This document shows positions 1-8,199 of a stretch of DNA of 53,223 nt, piece by piece (within the stretch, counting starts at the first letter, position 1; the number at the start of each line of letters is the position of its first letter). A program made the position numbers and the translations under genes. The notes under the pieces are model-generated. The model was not told the DNA's origin, ran no database searches, and worked only from the letters and a program-made list of their open reading frames with translations. This DNA is from Firmicutes bacterium UBA2598 (GTDB taxonomy: Bacteria > Bacillota > PH28-bin88). The stretch spans positions 11,007 to 64,229 of the forward strand of contig DDKM01000021.1 in NCBI GenBank assembly GCA_002339345.1, written 5' to 3'.

Positions 1-2
1 CG

Positions 3-785
3 GAATCGGCCATCAGCAGGACGGTGGAAGCGGTGCACCGCTTCGCCCAGATAGCCTTCGGGTATCGGGTCCGTTCCCTGCGGGTTGTGGCCACCAGCGC
101 CGCCAGAGGTGCCAAAAATGGCCACCTATTGACAGAGCGACTGGCTGCCCTTGGCATTACGCTGGAAGTTGTGAGCGGTGAGCGGGAAGCCTGCCTCAGC
201 TATCTAGGTGTGGTGCACGGTCTGTCAATGCCCCCCGGGACGCCGGTGGTGGTGGATATTGGCGGCGGCAGTACGGAAATAGTTTATCCCCACCCCAGGG
301 AAGGGTTGACGGCGATTAGCGTGCCTGTGGGTGCTGTGCGTTGCTCCGCTCCCGGCTGGCACTGCTGCTGTATTGAGGCGGAACTGGCCTCCCCTTTGGC
401 AGGTATACGAGAACTCCCAATTCCGGTGCTCATTGGGGTGGGCGGTACCGTGACCTCCCTGGCAGCCATGGAACAGGGCTTGGCGACATACGATCCTGCC
501 CAGGTGCACGGTTACTTTCTGCCAGCCGGACAAGTTTCCGCCTGGCTGGCTCGACTTGAGGGAATGACCCTGGCTGAACGTAAAACATTGCCAGGGCTGA
601 TGCCCGCCCGGGCGGATATTATTACCGCGGGAGTGAGAATCCTGGACATGATCCTGACCAGTGGCAACCATCCCGGGATTATTGCTAGTGAGACGGACCT
701 GCTGGAGGGACTGATCTGGGATCAGGCTGGTGATCAGGACCACAGCAGCTCAACCCCTTGGACTTTCCAGGCCGGAAACCCTTAA
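3..785 (+). CDS. Ppx/GppA-family exopolyphosphatase (5' end outside window)
   Basis: The open frame runs in from the left edge with no stop, so the protein is N-terminally truncated; roughly the first 60 residues of a usual ~300-residue Firmicutes Ppx/GppA protein are missing, including the first phosphate-binding loop. Visible are the family's ATSAAR...KNG block, the SGEREACLSYLGV segment and the second phosphate loop VVDIGGGSTEIVY, followed by GVGGTVTSLAAM. The family hydrolyses polyphosphate or (p)ppGpp-type substrates using an actin-like ATPase fold. The GTG near position 24 is internal, not the start. It points toward the tRNA/spoIIE region but is followed by a gene on the other strand. 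The family is certain; polyphosphate versus pppGpp specificity cannot be told. Confidence 0.9.
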   Translation, partial: ESAISRTVEAVHRFAQIAFGYRVRSLRVVATSAARGAKNGHLLTERLAALGITLEVVSGEREACLSYLGVVHGLSMPPGTPVVVDIGGGSTEIVYPHPREGLTAISVPVGAVRCSAPGWHCCCIEAELASPLAGIRELPIPVLIGVGGTVTSLAAMEQGLATYDPAQVHGYFLPAGQVSAWLARLEGMTLAERKTLPGLMPARADIITAGVRILDMILTSGNHPGIIASETDLLEGLIWDQAGDQDHSSSTPWTFQAGNP

Positions 786-880
786 TTGGCTGTTTTTCAT
801 TTGCCCATGTACATTAGCGGTCCCCACAGGTAGCCACCCAGCTTGTACAGGCAGTTCCCTTTACGGCAGGTGTGGGTGTA

Positions 881-1117
881 TTACAGGTGGAGCCATGGGG
901 AGTCGTCCCAGTCGGGGTCGATGGTGTCGGTGTTATACTCACTCAGGCAGTAGGAGCAGCCGTTAAAACCCTCCTCCATAATTAGGTGGAAAACTTCATC
1001 CTCATCATCTACCATAAGGCGGTGCTCACCCTTGATCTCATTGATCTGGCAGGCATCGGTGGCATTGATGAGATCGTGGATTTCCCTGGTCTGCTTGTTG
1101 GCCAAATACCGCGCCAT
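881..1117 (-). CDS. small acidic Cys-containing conserved hypothetical protein (78 aa)
   Basis: The protein starts MARYLANKQTREIHDL and ends with an acidic, tryptophan-containing tail (DPDWDDSPWLHL). It carries Cys residues in DACQINEI and in NGCSYCLSEYN, and the CxxC pair could bind metal or form a disulfide. A run of seven Gs sits just upstream of the ATG on the minus strand, a very strong ribosome site, which argues that it is a real gene. I recall similar short 'ANK..REIHDL' proteins in Desulfotomaculum-type genomes but cannot name a function. It stands alone between a plus-strand ppx/gppA end and a minus-strand L,D-transpeptidase, so it may be cotranscribed with the latter. Confidence 0.7.
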   Translation of the reverse strand: MARYLANKQTREIHDLINATDACQINEIKGEHRLMVDDEDEVFHLIMEEGFNGCSYCLSEYNTDTIDPDWDDSPWLHL

Positions 1118-1239
1118 GGTTATCCCCCCCTTTGCTGTATACTATGATCCAGCCGCATTCTTCGGCCCTATCATTGCTGCTGCCTTGGGGCCGTGGCGGT
1201 CAACTGATTGCCCTAAGGTCCCGGCCTTCCTTTTCCTTT

Positions 1240-2181
1240 TTACTGTAGACCCAGCTTTCGGTAGACCTCTCCTCTGACTACCCCGTCAGGCTCTAGGGCG
1301 CTCAGGGTCTGGAAGTATTTCACGGCCATCTCCGTGCCCCGGCCAAAACGCCCGTCGGCAAATCCCCAGTACAAGCCCATCTCCTGCAGTTTCATTTGTA
1401 CCAGCACCACATCCTGCCCGGATACGCCGGCCTTGATCACCCGGGGATTTTTAATGGTGCGGGAACCGGTTACCACCACCCTGGCCCCGATGGGGATCCA
1501 GGGAAAAATCTCCTCCACATGCCGGTTGTGCATCCGGAAACACCCATGGGACGCTGAACGGCCGATGGACCATGGCTTGTTGGTGCCGTGGATACCGTAA
1601 ATCCCCCAGGGTACGTTCAGACCCAGCCAGCGGGTACCAAAGCCACCTCCCCAGTCATACCCTTTATGCACAATTTTCCACTCACCGATAGGAGAGGGGG
1701 TATCCTTGGTACCCACCGCGATGGGGTAGGTTTTGAACACCTTCCCATCTGCCAGGATGGTCAGGGTCCGCTTGTCGATGTCCAACACCAGGCTGATGGT
1801 ACCTTCCGGTGCTTTGGGACTAGGTGCTGCTGCCGGTTCCGTTCCAGCACCCAGGGCATGCCATGTCAGGGGTTCCACTTTACCGCTGGGTAAGAGACGG
1901 TGTGTTTTCTGAAACTTCATAACGGCAGCGGTGGTGGACGTGCCGTAAACCCCCGGCGGGTCCCCTATGGGGTATCCCAGTTCCTCCAACCGCTGCTGTG
2001 CTTCCAGCACATCCAGGCCGGTGAGAGGTGGTGTGGTCAACTCCAGCACCCGGTCGGTCTCCCCGCAGTTCAGGTGGGTTGGGGGGTCCTTGGCTGCCGC
2101 TGGCAGGACGCCTCCCACAACCACTATTATTAGAAATCCAGCCAGTACAGGCATTATTAACAACCGTTCAATGATGCTCAT
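1240..2181 (-). CDS. L,D-transpeptidase (YkuD) with two peptidoglycan-binding domains, exported
   Basis: This cell-envelope enzyme would form 3-3 cross-links in peptidoglycan or attach proteins to it. The N-terminus MSIIERLLIMPVLAGFL is a signal/anchor helix. A first peptidoglycan-binding repeat follows at about residues 55-105 (VLEAQQRLEELGY...FQ). The YkuD catalytic domain lies at about 120-245, with GIHGTN and the nucleophile motif SASHGCFRMHN. A second peptidoglycan-binding repeat is at about 265-313 (VVLVQMKLQEMGLYWG...). The frame could extend 70 codons upstream, but the ATG at 2181 has a GGAGGG site five bases before it and directly precedes the signal sequence, so I use it. Similar proteins in spore formers act in spore or vegetative wall; which one is not shown here. 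Confidence 0.93.
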   Translation of the reverse strand: MSIIERLLIMPVLAGFLIIVVVGGVLPAAAKDPPTHLNCGETDRVLELTTPPLTGLDVLEAQQRLEELGYPIGDPPGVYGTSTTAAVMKFQKTHRLLPSGKVEPLTWHALGAGTEPAAAPSPKAPEGTISLVLDIDKRTLTILADGKVFKTYPIAVGTKDTPSPIGEWKIVHKGYDWGGGFGTRWLGLNVPWGIYGIHGTNKPWSIGRSASHGCFRMHNRHVEEIFPWIPIGARVVVTGSRTIKNPRVIKAGVSGQDVVLVQMKLQEMGLYWGFADGRFGRGTEMAVKYFQTLSALEPDGVVRGEVYRKLGLQ

Positions 2182-2445
2182 AGCGTCCCTCCAACCCCGA
2201 TTTCCTGAACAATAGCTTAGGGATGAACCCCTTGTTTTATACACGTGCAAAGTTACCATCTTATCCCCGCCTGTGGGAGGAAATGTGGCCGGGCCATCGA
2301 GACATACTATTGCAGCGGCACTAATAATCAAACACCACAGTGCCAATAAACAAACCCTTCCATCGCAGGGAAAGCTATTGCCGGCGGCCAAGCTGGCAGG
2401 CTTCCAGGCGTTTGGTTTTGGGTTTGTGGAAACGGGGGAAATCCG

Positions 2446-2889
2446 GTGACGGCAAAGCTCTTTGCCATGTTGTTAGCCTTGGGAGCAGGGATAGCCATGG
2501 CCCTGCAGGGCGGCCTGAACTCCGCCCTGGGTAAAATTATCGGTTTGCTAGAAGCCACCTTTATTGTACATGCGTCCGCCGCCGTGGTGGTGGGGGTGAT
2601 GGTCTTTGCCCTGGGCATGGGCGACGGTGGTTTTATCCGGGCGGGAGAAGCACCCTGGTACTTTTACATCGGTGGGGTAATCGGGGTGGCTATTACCTAT
2701 GGTGTGGTGGCCAGTATTCCGCGATTGGGTGCCGGGGTTGCCACCACCGCCATCATCGTCGGCCAGGTTTCCACTGCCCTGTTGATTGATCATTTCGGTC
2801 TTTTTGGATTGCAGCGTATGCCCTTCACCTGGATGCAGTGGGTTGGACTGGGGCTGATGGCCGCCGGGGCACGGATGATGCTCCGCTGA
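2446..2889 (+). CDS. YdcZ/DUF606-type DMT-superfamily membrane protein
   Basis: The protein has 147 residues with about five hydrophobic helices and begins TAKLFAMLLALGAGIAMALQGGLNSALGK, the pattern of the DUF606/YdcZ branch of the drug/metabolite transporter superfamily, whose members are often about 150 residues and work as pairs. LGAGVATTAIIVGQVSTALLIDHFG is the conserved second half. The GTG start has GGGGGA seven bases upstream. No partner gene of the same family lies beside it, so it may act as a homodimer. The substrate is unknown. Confidence 0.8.
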   Translation: MTAKLFAMLLALGAGIAMALQGGLNSALGKIIGLLEATFIVHASAAVVVGVMVFALGMGDGGFIRAGEAPWYFYIGGVIGVAITYGVVASIPRLGAGVATTAIIVGQVSTALLIDHFGLFGLQRMPFTWMQWVGLGLMAAGARMMLR

Positions 2890-2962
2890 ACCGGCCGTAA
2901 CCAGGTGGTATTGTGCCGGGAGGATGGGGGATATTGCCATCATCAGTCCATCAGGAACCCTC

Positions 2963-2991
2963 TTGACAAAAAGAATGCTTTAATGCATAAT
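2963..2991 (+). promoter_or_regulatory. sigma-A promoter for the tRNA-Met/tRNA-Glu unit
   Basis: TTGACA at 2963-2968 and CATAAT at 2986-2991 are separated by 17 bases. Transcription would start near 2998, about 38 bases before the first tRNA. Confidence 0.8.
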
Positions 2992-3035
2992 CAAGAAGTG
3001 ACTTTGGATGACAGGTAATGGTCAGCAAGACCTAT

Positions 3036-3112
3036 GGCGGTGTAGCTCAGCTGGTCAGAGCATACGGTTCATACCCGTAGTGTCGTTGGTTCGAATCCAA
3101 CCACCGCTACCA
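3036..3112 (+). tRNA. tRNA-Met (CAT), elongator type
   Basis: The sequence folds into a 77-nt cloverleaf. The acceptor GGCGGTG pairs with CACCGCT (G-U at the end), the anticodon loop is TTCATAC, the T loop is TTCGAAT, and CCA is encoded. The first acceptor pair is formed, unlike in bacterial initiator tRNA, so this is elongator tRNA-Met. Confidence 0.95.
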
Positions 3113-3127
3113 GACAGATCATAACTC

Positions 3128-3203
3128 GGCCCGTTGGTCAAGTGGTCTAAGACACCGGCCTTTCACGCCGGTAACAGGGGTTCGAATCCCCTACGGGTCA
3201 CCA
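3128..3203 (+). tRNA. tRNA-Glu (TTC)
   Basis: The sequence folds into a 76-nt cloverleaf. The acceptor GGCCCGT pairs with ACGGGTC, the anticodon stem CCGGC/GCCGG holds the loop CTTTCAC with anticodon TTC, and CCA is encoded. It lies 15 bases after tRNA-Met and shares its promoter. Confidence 0.95.
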
Positions 3204-3216
3204 TAAAGATAAATGG

Positions 3217-3256
3217 AAACCCCTTTCCGGCATCCCGGGGAGGGGGTTTTGTTTTT
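3217..3256 (+). terminator. intrinsic terminator after the tRNA pair
   Basis: AAACCCC (3217-3223) pairs with GGGGTTT (3243-3249), followed by TGTTTTTT. Confidence 0.8.
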
Positions 3257-3269
3257 TGCTCCACCATCC

Positions 3270-3330
3270 TGTCGAAAGATTTGTGGGACGAGCCGCGACC
3301 GGGCGACACCGATTTCACTGCCCATATAAT
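3270..3330 (+). promoter_or_regulatory. candidate Spo0A-controlled promoter of spoIIE
   Basis: TGTCGAA at 3270-3276 is an exact Spo0A box core, and TATAAT at 3325-3330 is an exact -10 with no good -35 at 17 bases. In Bacillus, spoIIE is transcribed by sigma-A with Spo0A~P from a promoter of this type. A single box was found by eye, so a chance match is possible, but its location is right. Confidence 0.6.
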
Positions 3331-3356
3331 ATACTTCTGTTGAACACGGCTTACAG

Positions 3357-5801
3357 GTGGTGGGTGTTTTGGACCCCATTGAGGTATATCCCTTCCGGCG
3401 GGTATCCCCCAGGCCGCAGCCTTCCCCCGGGTGGCGAAACCGGTTTCCCAGGACCAGTGGTGCGCCAGGGGCGGCCCGGCGCCCAGTCCGGCGTTCTGTG
3501 ACTCTCCCGGCCATCTGGTTTTCTGCGCGGCACCTGGTTTACCAGCTGGTGGGGGTGTTGTTGATCAGAGCGGCTGTTTTGGGCGAACTATGGCCCTATG
3601 GTATTGCCTACCTGGCAGCCATCGGGGTCATTAGCCGCCCCTTGCTCTGGCCCCTCGCTGTGGTGATGGCTTTTTTGGCTTATTTGACCGCCGGCCCATC
3701 CCTGACCCTGGCTGTGGTCCTTGTACCCCTATTGCTGTCGGTGTTTGGTGGCAGGGAGCGGCTGACCTGGGCGGTTGCACCGGCATCCGCTGTCCTGGCC
3801 GTTGCCATCGGCCGTGGTTTTTACCCCTGGTTGGCGGGATCCGGTACGGAAGCCCTTTTGCGGGCCACCTTTGAAGGGATGATGGCCGGCGGCCTGGCGG
3901 TGGCCCTGACAGTGGCCCTGCAGGTTATCCAGGGTAAAATGGGGCAGCAGATGGAACTGGAGGAATGGGTCTGCATGGCCTTGCTGCTGGCGGGGCTCCT
4001 TTTGGGCACCGAAGGGCTGACGGTGGGATGGGCTGGGATACGCCCACTCCTTTCCCGCCTGGTGATCCTTTTGGCGGCAACAGCTGGAGTAGGTGCAGGG
4101 TCTGCGGCGGGAGCGCTGGTTGGACTGGTGCCGGGGCTGATCGGTCAGGCCGCTCCAACCCTGGTCGGGGCCCATGCTTTACAGGGTCTGATGGGAGGGT
4201 CGCTGAGAACCCTGGGCCGGCCTGGGATCATCCTTGGTGTACTGGCCAGTGACCTGCTGTTATCCTTCTACGGGCCGGATGCCAGAGCCATTAGCCTGGG
4301 CCTGGTGGAAAACCTGGCGGTGGCCGCGGTATTCCTGCTTATTCCCCGGCAGTGGCTGGCCGCCTGGCAGCCGGAGTCCGCTGGGCGGGGGTGGTTGTCA
4401 ACACGCGGCGCCGGTTGGGAGCGGGAAATTCTTCAGTCCACCCTTGCCGAAGTATCCAGCCTGTTCCGGGAACTTGCCAACACCTTTCGGCGTTCCCCGG
4501 TCAGGGATGAGAATGGCAGGGATGGTGACCTTTCCGGTCTTCTGCAGATAGTCGCCGCCAGGGTTTGTGAGGGCTGTGCCTTCCGGGGTGTTTGCTGGGA
4601 CAGCCATTTTTACAGTACATACCGCCATATGGTGGACATACTGTCCCTGGCGGAAGCGGGACATTTGATCAAAGGGGAGGGAATGCCGGCGGATATCCGG
4701 CGGCGCTGTCCCCGGTTACGGGAACTGGCGGCCACCGTCAACTGCCTGGCAGATATTTACGGCACCGAGCGACAATGGCGGCAGCGGCTGGAGCAAAGCC
4801 GCTGGCTGGTGGGAGCACAGCTGGAGGGTGTAGCGGGTGTGATGGAAAACCTGGCGGACCACATTCAGCAGGAAAGCCAGAATGGTTCAGCCATGGCAGA
4901 TCGGTTACGGCGGGAACTGGAACTGGCGGGATATCCCTTGCGGTATCTGGTGGCCCGACTGCAGGAGGGTAGCGGCTGCCCTGAATTCCATGTGGCCCAG
5001 GAAGGCTGCCGGGGGGACATGGTCTGTTTGTCCATGGTGGCCCCCCGCGCATCCTCCGTTACCGGCCGGCGTATGGCGGTGGAATTTACCGGCTGCACCC
5101 TGGAGAAGGGTGGTGGTTTATGCCGGTACCGGCTATACCCGGCGCCGGTCTATCAGATGGTGACCGGGTGGGCCCAGGTGGCCAAACAGGGGCACGGTGT
5201 GTGTGGGGACAGGTATGTGGTAATGGAAATCAGGCCGGGGGTATCCGCCCTGGTGATCAGTGACGGAATGGGTGCCGGCATGCCTGCGGCCAGGGAAAGC
5301 GATGCCGCGGTGCGGTTGATGGAGCGGTTGCTGCGGGTGGGTTTTCCCGTTGAACTGGCTGTGCATACCCTAAACTTTACCCTCTTTTTCAGTGCGGAGG
5401 GAGAAACCTTTGCCACCCTGGATCTGGCCCTGGTGGATCTCATCCAGGGAAAAGTGGAATTCACCAAAATTGGGGCCGCACCCAGTTACCTGCGCCGGGG
5501 ACGCCGGGTAACCTGTATCAGTGCCCAAACACTGCCGGTCGGTATTTTGCAGACGGTGGAGGTGCATCCGGCCAGTTATCCCCTACGGGCAGGGGATCTG
5601 CTGGTGATGATGAGCGATGGTGTGTATGAAATGCTGCCGGGGGAGGAGAAGGAGTTGTTAAAAACCATCTCCCAGGTGACAGAAAACGATCCCCAGGTGG
5701 TGGCGGAAAAACTGCTGCAGATTGCCCTGCAAAGCGGAGCCAGGGTTCCCGCCGATGATATGACAGTACTGGTAGCCAGGGTGGATTTAAAACCCGTGTA
5801 A
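3357..5801 (+). CDS. spoIIE: stage II sporulation protein E, PP2C-type phosphatase
   Basis: SpoIIE dephosphorylates the anti-anti-sigma factor SpoIIAA and so releases sigma-F in the forespore; it also localises to the polar septum with FtsZ. The 814-residue length matches the family. A cytoplasmic N-terminus (DPIEVYPFRR) is followed by about ten hydrophobic segments from residues ~55 to ~330, a regulatory/FtsZ-interacting middle region with Cys residues (CEGCAFRGVCW), and a C-terminal PP2C domain with ISDGMGAGMPAARES at about 631-646 and DDMTVLVARV near the end. The start is uncertain: GTG codons at 3357 and 3360 lack a clear ribosome site. A Spo0A box and -10 lie upstream. It is followed by a terminator overlapping its stop codon and by convergent coat-type genes. 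Confidence 0.95.
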   Translation: MVGVLDPIEVYPFRRVSPRPQPSPGWRNRFPRTSGAPGAARRPVRRSVTLPAIWFSARHLVYQLVGVLLIRAAVLGELWPYGIAYLAAIGVISRPLLWPLAVVMAFLAYLTAGPSLTLAVVLVPLLLSVFGGRERLTWAVAPASAVLAVAIGRGFYPWLAGSGTEALLRATFEGMMAGGLAVALTVALQVIQGKMGQQMELEEWVCMALLLAGLLLGTEGLTVGWAGIRPLLSRLVILLAATAGVGAGSAAGALVGLVPGLIGQAAPTLVGAHALQGLMGGSLRTLGRPGIILGVLASDLLLSFYGPDARAISLGLVENLAVAAVFLLIPRQWLAAWQPESAGRGWLSTRGAGWEREILQSTLAEVSSLFRELANTFRRSPVRDENGRDGDLSGLLQIVAARVCEGCAFRGVCWDSHFYSTYRHMVDILSLAEAGHLIKGEGMPADIRRRCPRLRELAATVNCLADIYGTERQWRQRLEQSRWLVGAQLEGVAGVMENLADHIQQESQNGSAMADRLRRELELAGYPLRYLVARLQEGSGCPEFHVAQEGCRGDMVCLSMVAPRASSVTGRRMAVEFTGCTLEKGGGLCRYRLYPAPVYQMVTGWAQVAKQGHGVCGDRYVVMEIRPGVSALVISDGMGAGMPAARESDAAVRLMERLLRVGFPVELAVHTLNFTLFFSAEGETFATLDLALVDLIQGKVEFTKIGAAPSYLRRGRRVTCISAQTLPVGILQTVEVHPASYPLRAGDLLVMMSDGVYEMLPGEEKELLKTISQVTENDPQVVAEKLLQIALQSGARVPADDMTVLVARVDLKPV

Positions 5802-5817
5802 GGGGCCTGGGTTTTTT
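5789..5817. terminator. bidirectional terminator between spoIIE and convergent small genes
   Basis: AAAACCC (5789-5795) pairs with GGGTTTT (5809-5815) across the spoIIE stop codon. It is flanked by T-rich sequence on the plus side and by A-rich sequence usable on the minus side. Confidence 0.6.
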
Positions 5818-6025
5818 ACGGGGTGTCGCCCAGCTGGCTGATCAAGTGGGAAAACCTTGCTTGGGATTCTGCTGCACCTTCAACGGCTTTTAGCATCAGT
5901 TTCCTTAACTTGGGGTCCTGTAATTCATTGGCAATCACCATAAATGATTGAGCAGCCATCCTGGTATCCTTTTCGTAATCCTGTAGCATATCCATGTCGG
6001 TAAATTTTACTGGCATGCCATTCAC
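5816..6025 (-). CDS. small ferritin-like / CotF-type spore-associated protein (69 aa)
   Basis: The protein is short, helical and rich in Met and Gln (TDMDMLQDYEKDTRMAAQSFMVIANELQDPKLRKLMLKAVEG), resembling half of the CotF-like spore coat family or a ferritin-like helical hairpin. Its start overlaps the stop of the upstream gene by four bases (ATGA), so the two are translationally coupled. Family assignment is by resemblance only. The position next to spoIIE fits a sporulation role but does not prove it. Confidence 0.7.
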   Translation of the reverse strand: MNGMPVKFTDMDMLQDYEKDTRMAAQSFMVIANELQDPKLRKLMLKAVEGAAESQARFSHLISQLGDTP

Positions 6026-6240
6026 TCCTGGATAAATATTCTATAATAGTTTTCGGCTAACATTTCAAACTTTGCCAGTTGTTTGGCTTCATCGGCAAAG
6101 ATGTGCTGGACATCCTTGTTGGAAGCCAGCCCGGCATAGAAATCACACTTCCTTTTGGCGACTTGTGTTTCTGAAATTACCCTTTTCAAAAATGCAGCAT
6201 CCTTTATTGTGGCAACGGTTTTTGGATCAAGTTCTCGCAT
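6022..6240 (-). CDS. small helical protein, probable partner of the downstream coat-type protein (72 aa)
   Basis: The protein begins MRELDPKTVATIKDAAFLKRVISETQVAKRKCDFYAGLASNKDV and is predicted all-helical, like the first half of CotF/ferritin-like proteins. Three start codons are possible (GTG 6249, ATG 6246, ATG 6240). The GGGAGG site places the ATG at 6240 at ideal distance, so I chose it. It overlaps the next gene by four bases. Together the two small proteins could form the two helical pairs that longer CotF-type proteins carry in one chain; this is inference. Confidence 0.7.
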   Translation of the reverse strand: MRELDPKTVATIKDAAFLKRVISETQVAKRKCDFYAGLASNKDVQHIFADEAKQLAKFEMLAENYYRIFIQE

Positions 6241-6562
6241 ATGCATCACCTCCCAAATTAGTATTAGCCGTCACATGGGTAATATACATTAAAAATCCAG
6301 CAGGCTGTATGATGCGCAGCAGGGCGATCCCCCTGCTGTTATTGTTGGCAAGGAATGCTTTGTTTCTGAGCCGCCCTGACCTTATGGCAATGCCAAGGTA
6401 TATTTTCCCATCATTCCCGGAGATGCTACACCAGAGGAAAAACTGCCCGGCAAGGCAGGAAATAGCCCATGGGCGCCGAAATCTTTGCCAGGATTAATTA
6501 TGGATGGGACAAACAGGGGCCGGTGCAAAAACCTGTGCTGGCATGGGATTTGGAGTAAAGTG
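6241..6562. other. intergenic region between divergent coat-type genes and tilS
   Basis: No convincing gene is present in these ~320 bases. A hairpin CAGCAGGG (6317-6324) / CCCTGCTG (6331-6338) followed by TTATTGTT lies in the middle and could be a weak terminator or leader element. No clear sigma-A promoter for tilS was found by eye. Confidence 0.4.
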
Positions 6563-7963
6563 ATGCAGGAAAAGGTCTGGGCTGTGGTTAAGGAGCACCA
6601 ACTGCTCAAAAAGGGGGATGGAGTACTGGTCGCCTGTTCCGGTGGGGCGGATTCGGTGGCCTTGCTGCACCTGCTGGCGTCTTGGCGGGAGGAGTTGGCT
6701 CTCACATTGCACGTATGCCACCTGGACCACGGCCTGCGGGGAGTGGAGAGCAGGCAGGATGCCGAGTTCGTGGCCCATCTGGCCGGACGATTGCAGTTGC
6801 CTTGCACCATCCGCCAGGAGGATGTGGCAGCCCTCGCACGGCGGGAGGGTCTGAACATCCAGGAGGCCGGCCGGTTAGCGAGGTACAGTTTTTTTACTGA
6901 AACCGCCAGCCAGCACGGGCTGACCGCCATTGCCACCGGTCACCACGCCGATGACCAGGCGGAAACGGTGCTGCTGCATCTTATACGCGGTACCGGGCCC
7001 GGCGGCTTGGGCGGGATGGCTCCCAGAATGGGAATGCTTATCCGGCCCCTGCTGGAGGTCACCAGGGCGGAGATTGAGGCATATTGCCACCAGCACGGGT
7101 TGGACTACCGCACCGACCCCTCCAACTTCAAGACGGATTACTTGCGTAACCGGTTACGGCTGCAGGTAATACCCCTGTTACGGGAAATCAACCCGCAGGT
7201 GGTGCGGGCCATCAACCAGACCGCCGTCCTGCTGCGGGATGAGGATACTTACCTGGAGGAACATGTCAGTCAGCTCATGGCCGGCCTGGTCAGGGTGCCG
7301 GCAGGCCCGCACCGGGTGGAGATCCGGTGGGAGCAGTTTAACCTACTGCCGGCAGCATTGCAGCGCCGGGTGATTCGGTGGGCCCACCGGCAGGTAGGCC
7401 CGGGCGCGGGACAGCTTGACTTTGCGGCGGTGGAGCGTTTGCGGAACCAGGCGGCGGGCAGGCAGGCTTTCCGGCTGCAGCTGCCGGGCGGGGTGGAGGC
7501 CGCAACCGCCGGTCCTTGGGTGGTTTTACGGCGGGTGGGCGGTACTGCTACACCGGGCCTCCGGTACAGGTACACATTATCGGTGCCCGGTGAAACGTTG
7601 CTGCCGGAGGTGGGGCAGGTCATCGCCTGCCAGTGGGTGTCCGGTGATGCAATGCCTTCCTGGTGCCTGCCCGATGAGGCCCTGCTGGATGGCGCATGCC
7701 TGGTGCAGCCCCTGGAGGTACGCAACTGGCTACCGGGTGACCGTTTTTATCCCATCGGGATGACCGGCAGCAAGAAACTGCAGGATTATTTTACCGATGT
7801 GAAAATACCACGGGAATTTCGGGACAGGGTGCCGGTGGTCACCACCGGTGGTGAGGTGGCCTGGGTGGTTGGCCACCGGGTGGACCGCCGTTTTGCTGCC
7901 ACCCCCCGGTCCACACAGGTGCTTTCCCTGCGCCTGCTGGATGGGGACACTGTCAGTTTCTAA
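6563..7963 (+). CDS. tilS: tRNA(Ile)-lysidine synthase
   Basis: TilS attaches lysine to C34 of tRNA-Ile(CAU), changing its codon from AUG to AUA, and is essential in bacteria. The PP-loop ATP-binding motif ACSGGADSVALLH lies near residue 24, followed by HLDHGLRG, the GHHADDQAETVL block and TDPSNFKTDYLRNRLR; the C-terminal domain holds the conserved RNWLPGDRFYPIGMTGSKKLQDYF segment. Length is 466 residues from the ATG at 6563, which has GGAG seven bases upstream; the frame is open 26 codons further 5' without support. The order spoIIE-tilS-ftsH is common in Firmicutes. The hpt gene often found between tilS and ftsH is absent here. Confidence 0.96.
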   Translation: MQEKVWAVVKEHQLLKKGDGVLVACSGGADSVALLHLLASWREELALTLHVCHLDHGLRGVESRQDAEFVAHLAGRLQLPCTIRQEDVAALARREGLNIQEAGRLARYSFFTETASQHGLTAIATGHHADDQAETVLLHLIRGTGPGGLGGMAPRMGMLIRPLLEVTRAEIEAYCHQHGLDYRTDPSNFKTDYLRNRLRLQVIPLLREINPQVVRAINQTAVLLRDEDTYLEEHVSQLMAGLVRVPAGPHRVEIRWEQFNLLPAALQRRVIRWAHRQVGPGAGQLDFAAVERLRNQAAGRQAFRLQLPGGVEAATAGPWVVLRRVGGTATPGLRYRYTLSVPGETLLPEVGQVIACQWVSGDAMPSWCLPDEALLDGACLVQPLEVRNWLPGDRFYPIGMTGSKKLQDYFTDVKIPREFRDRVPVVTTGGEVAWVVGHRVDRRFAATPRSTQVLSLRLLDGDTVSF

Positions 7964-7964
7964 A

Positions 7965-8101
7965 CAGCACTGACGCATGACTTTTAAAACGCAGGCATAT
8001 CAGGGCTTACAGGGGTTGGAACGAAATAACCTTTCGCGCTATTTTCTTGTAAAGGTGTGAAAAAATAGCGGTCTGCGGGTATTTTTCATGCGTCAGTTCT
8101 G
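7965..8101. repeat. palindromic element with 16-bp imperfect terminal inverted repeats
   Basis: Positions 7965-7980 and 8086-8101 are inverted repeats matching at 15 of 16 bases, with core ACTGACGCATGA / TCATGCGTCAGT. Nested inside at equal offset are CGCAG/CTGCG, and further in CGCTATTTT (8037-8045) / AAAATAGCG (8062-8070). The whole ~137 bases could fold into one long imperfect hairpin. There is no open frame. No clear target-site duplication was seen. It may be a miniature transposable element or a structured leader/terminator between tilS and ftsH. Confidence 0.55.
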
Positions 8102-8119
8102 AAGTTCTAAATTGTTCGA

Positions 8120-8148
8120 TTGAAAATATGGCAATTATGTGATATAAT
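8120..8148 (+). promoter_or_regulatory. sigma-A promoter of ftsH
   Basis: TTGAAA (8120-8125), 17 bases, then TATAAT (8143-8148) preceded by TG, giving an extended -10. The start would lie near 8155, about 45 bases before the ftsH start codon. Confidence 0.85.
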
Positions 8149-8199
8149 TTTATGCCGTATAACTGGAAGCCCGGATTTTGAGCAATAGGAGGTCTGCAG

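Noticed and set aside
225..743. Long minus-strand open frame over the Ppx/GppA gene
   Set aside because: It is antisense to a clear family protein, has low-complexity His/Gln-rich composition typical of shadow frames in GC-rich DNA, and no ribosome site.
2182..2391. 70-codon upstream extension of the L,D-transpeptidase
   Set aside because: The internal ATG at 2181 has a good ribosome site and immediately starts a signal peptide; the extension would bury it.
7965..8101. Insertion sequence remnant between tilS and ftsH
   Set aside because: No transposase fragment and no target duplication were seen; kept only as a palindromic element.
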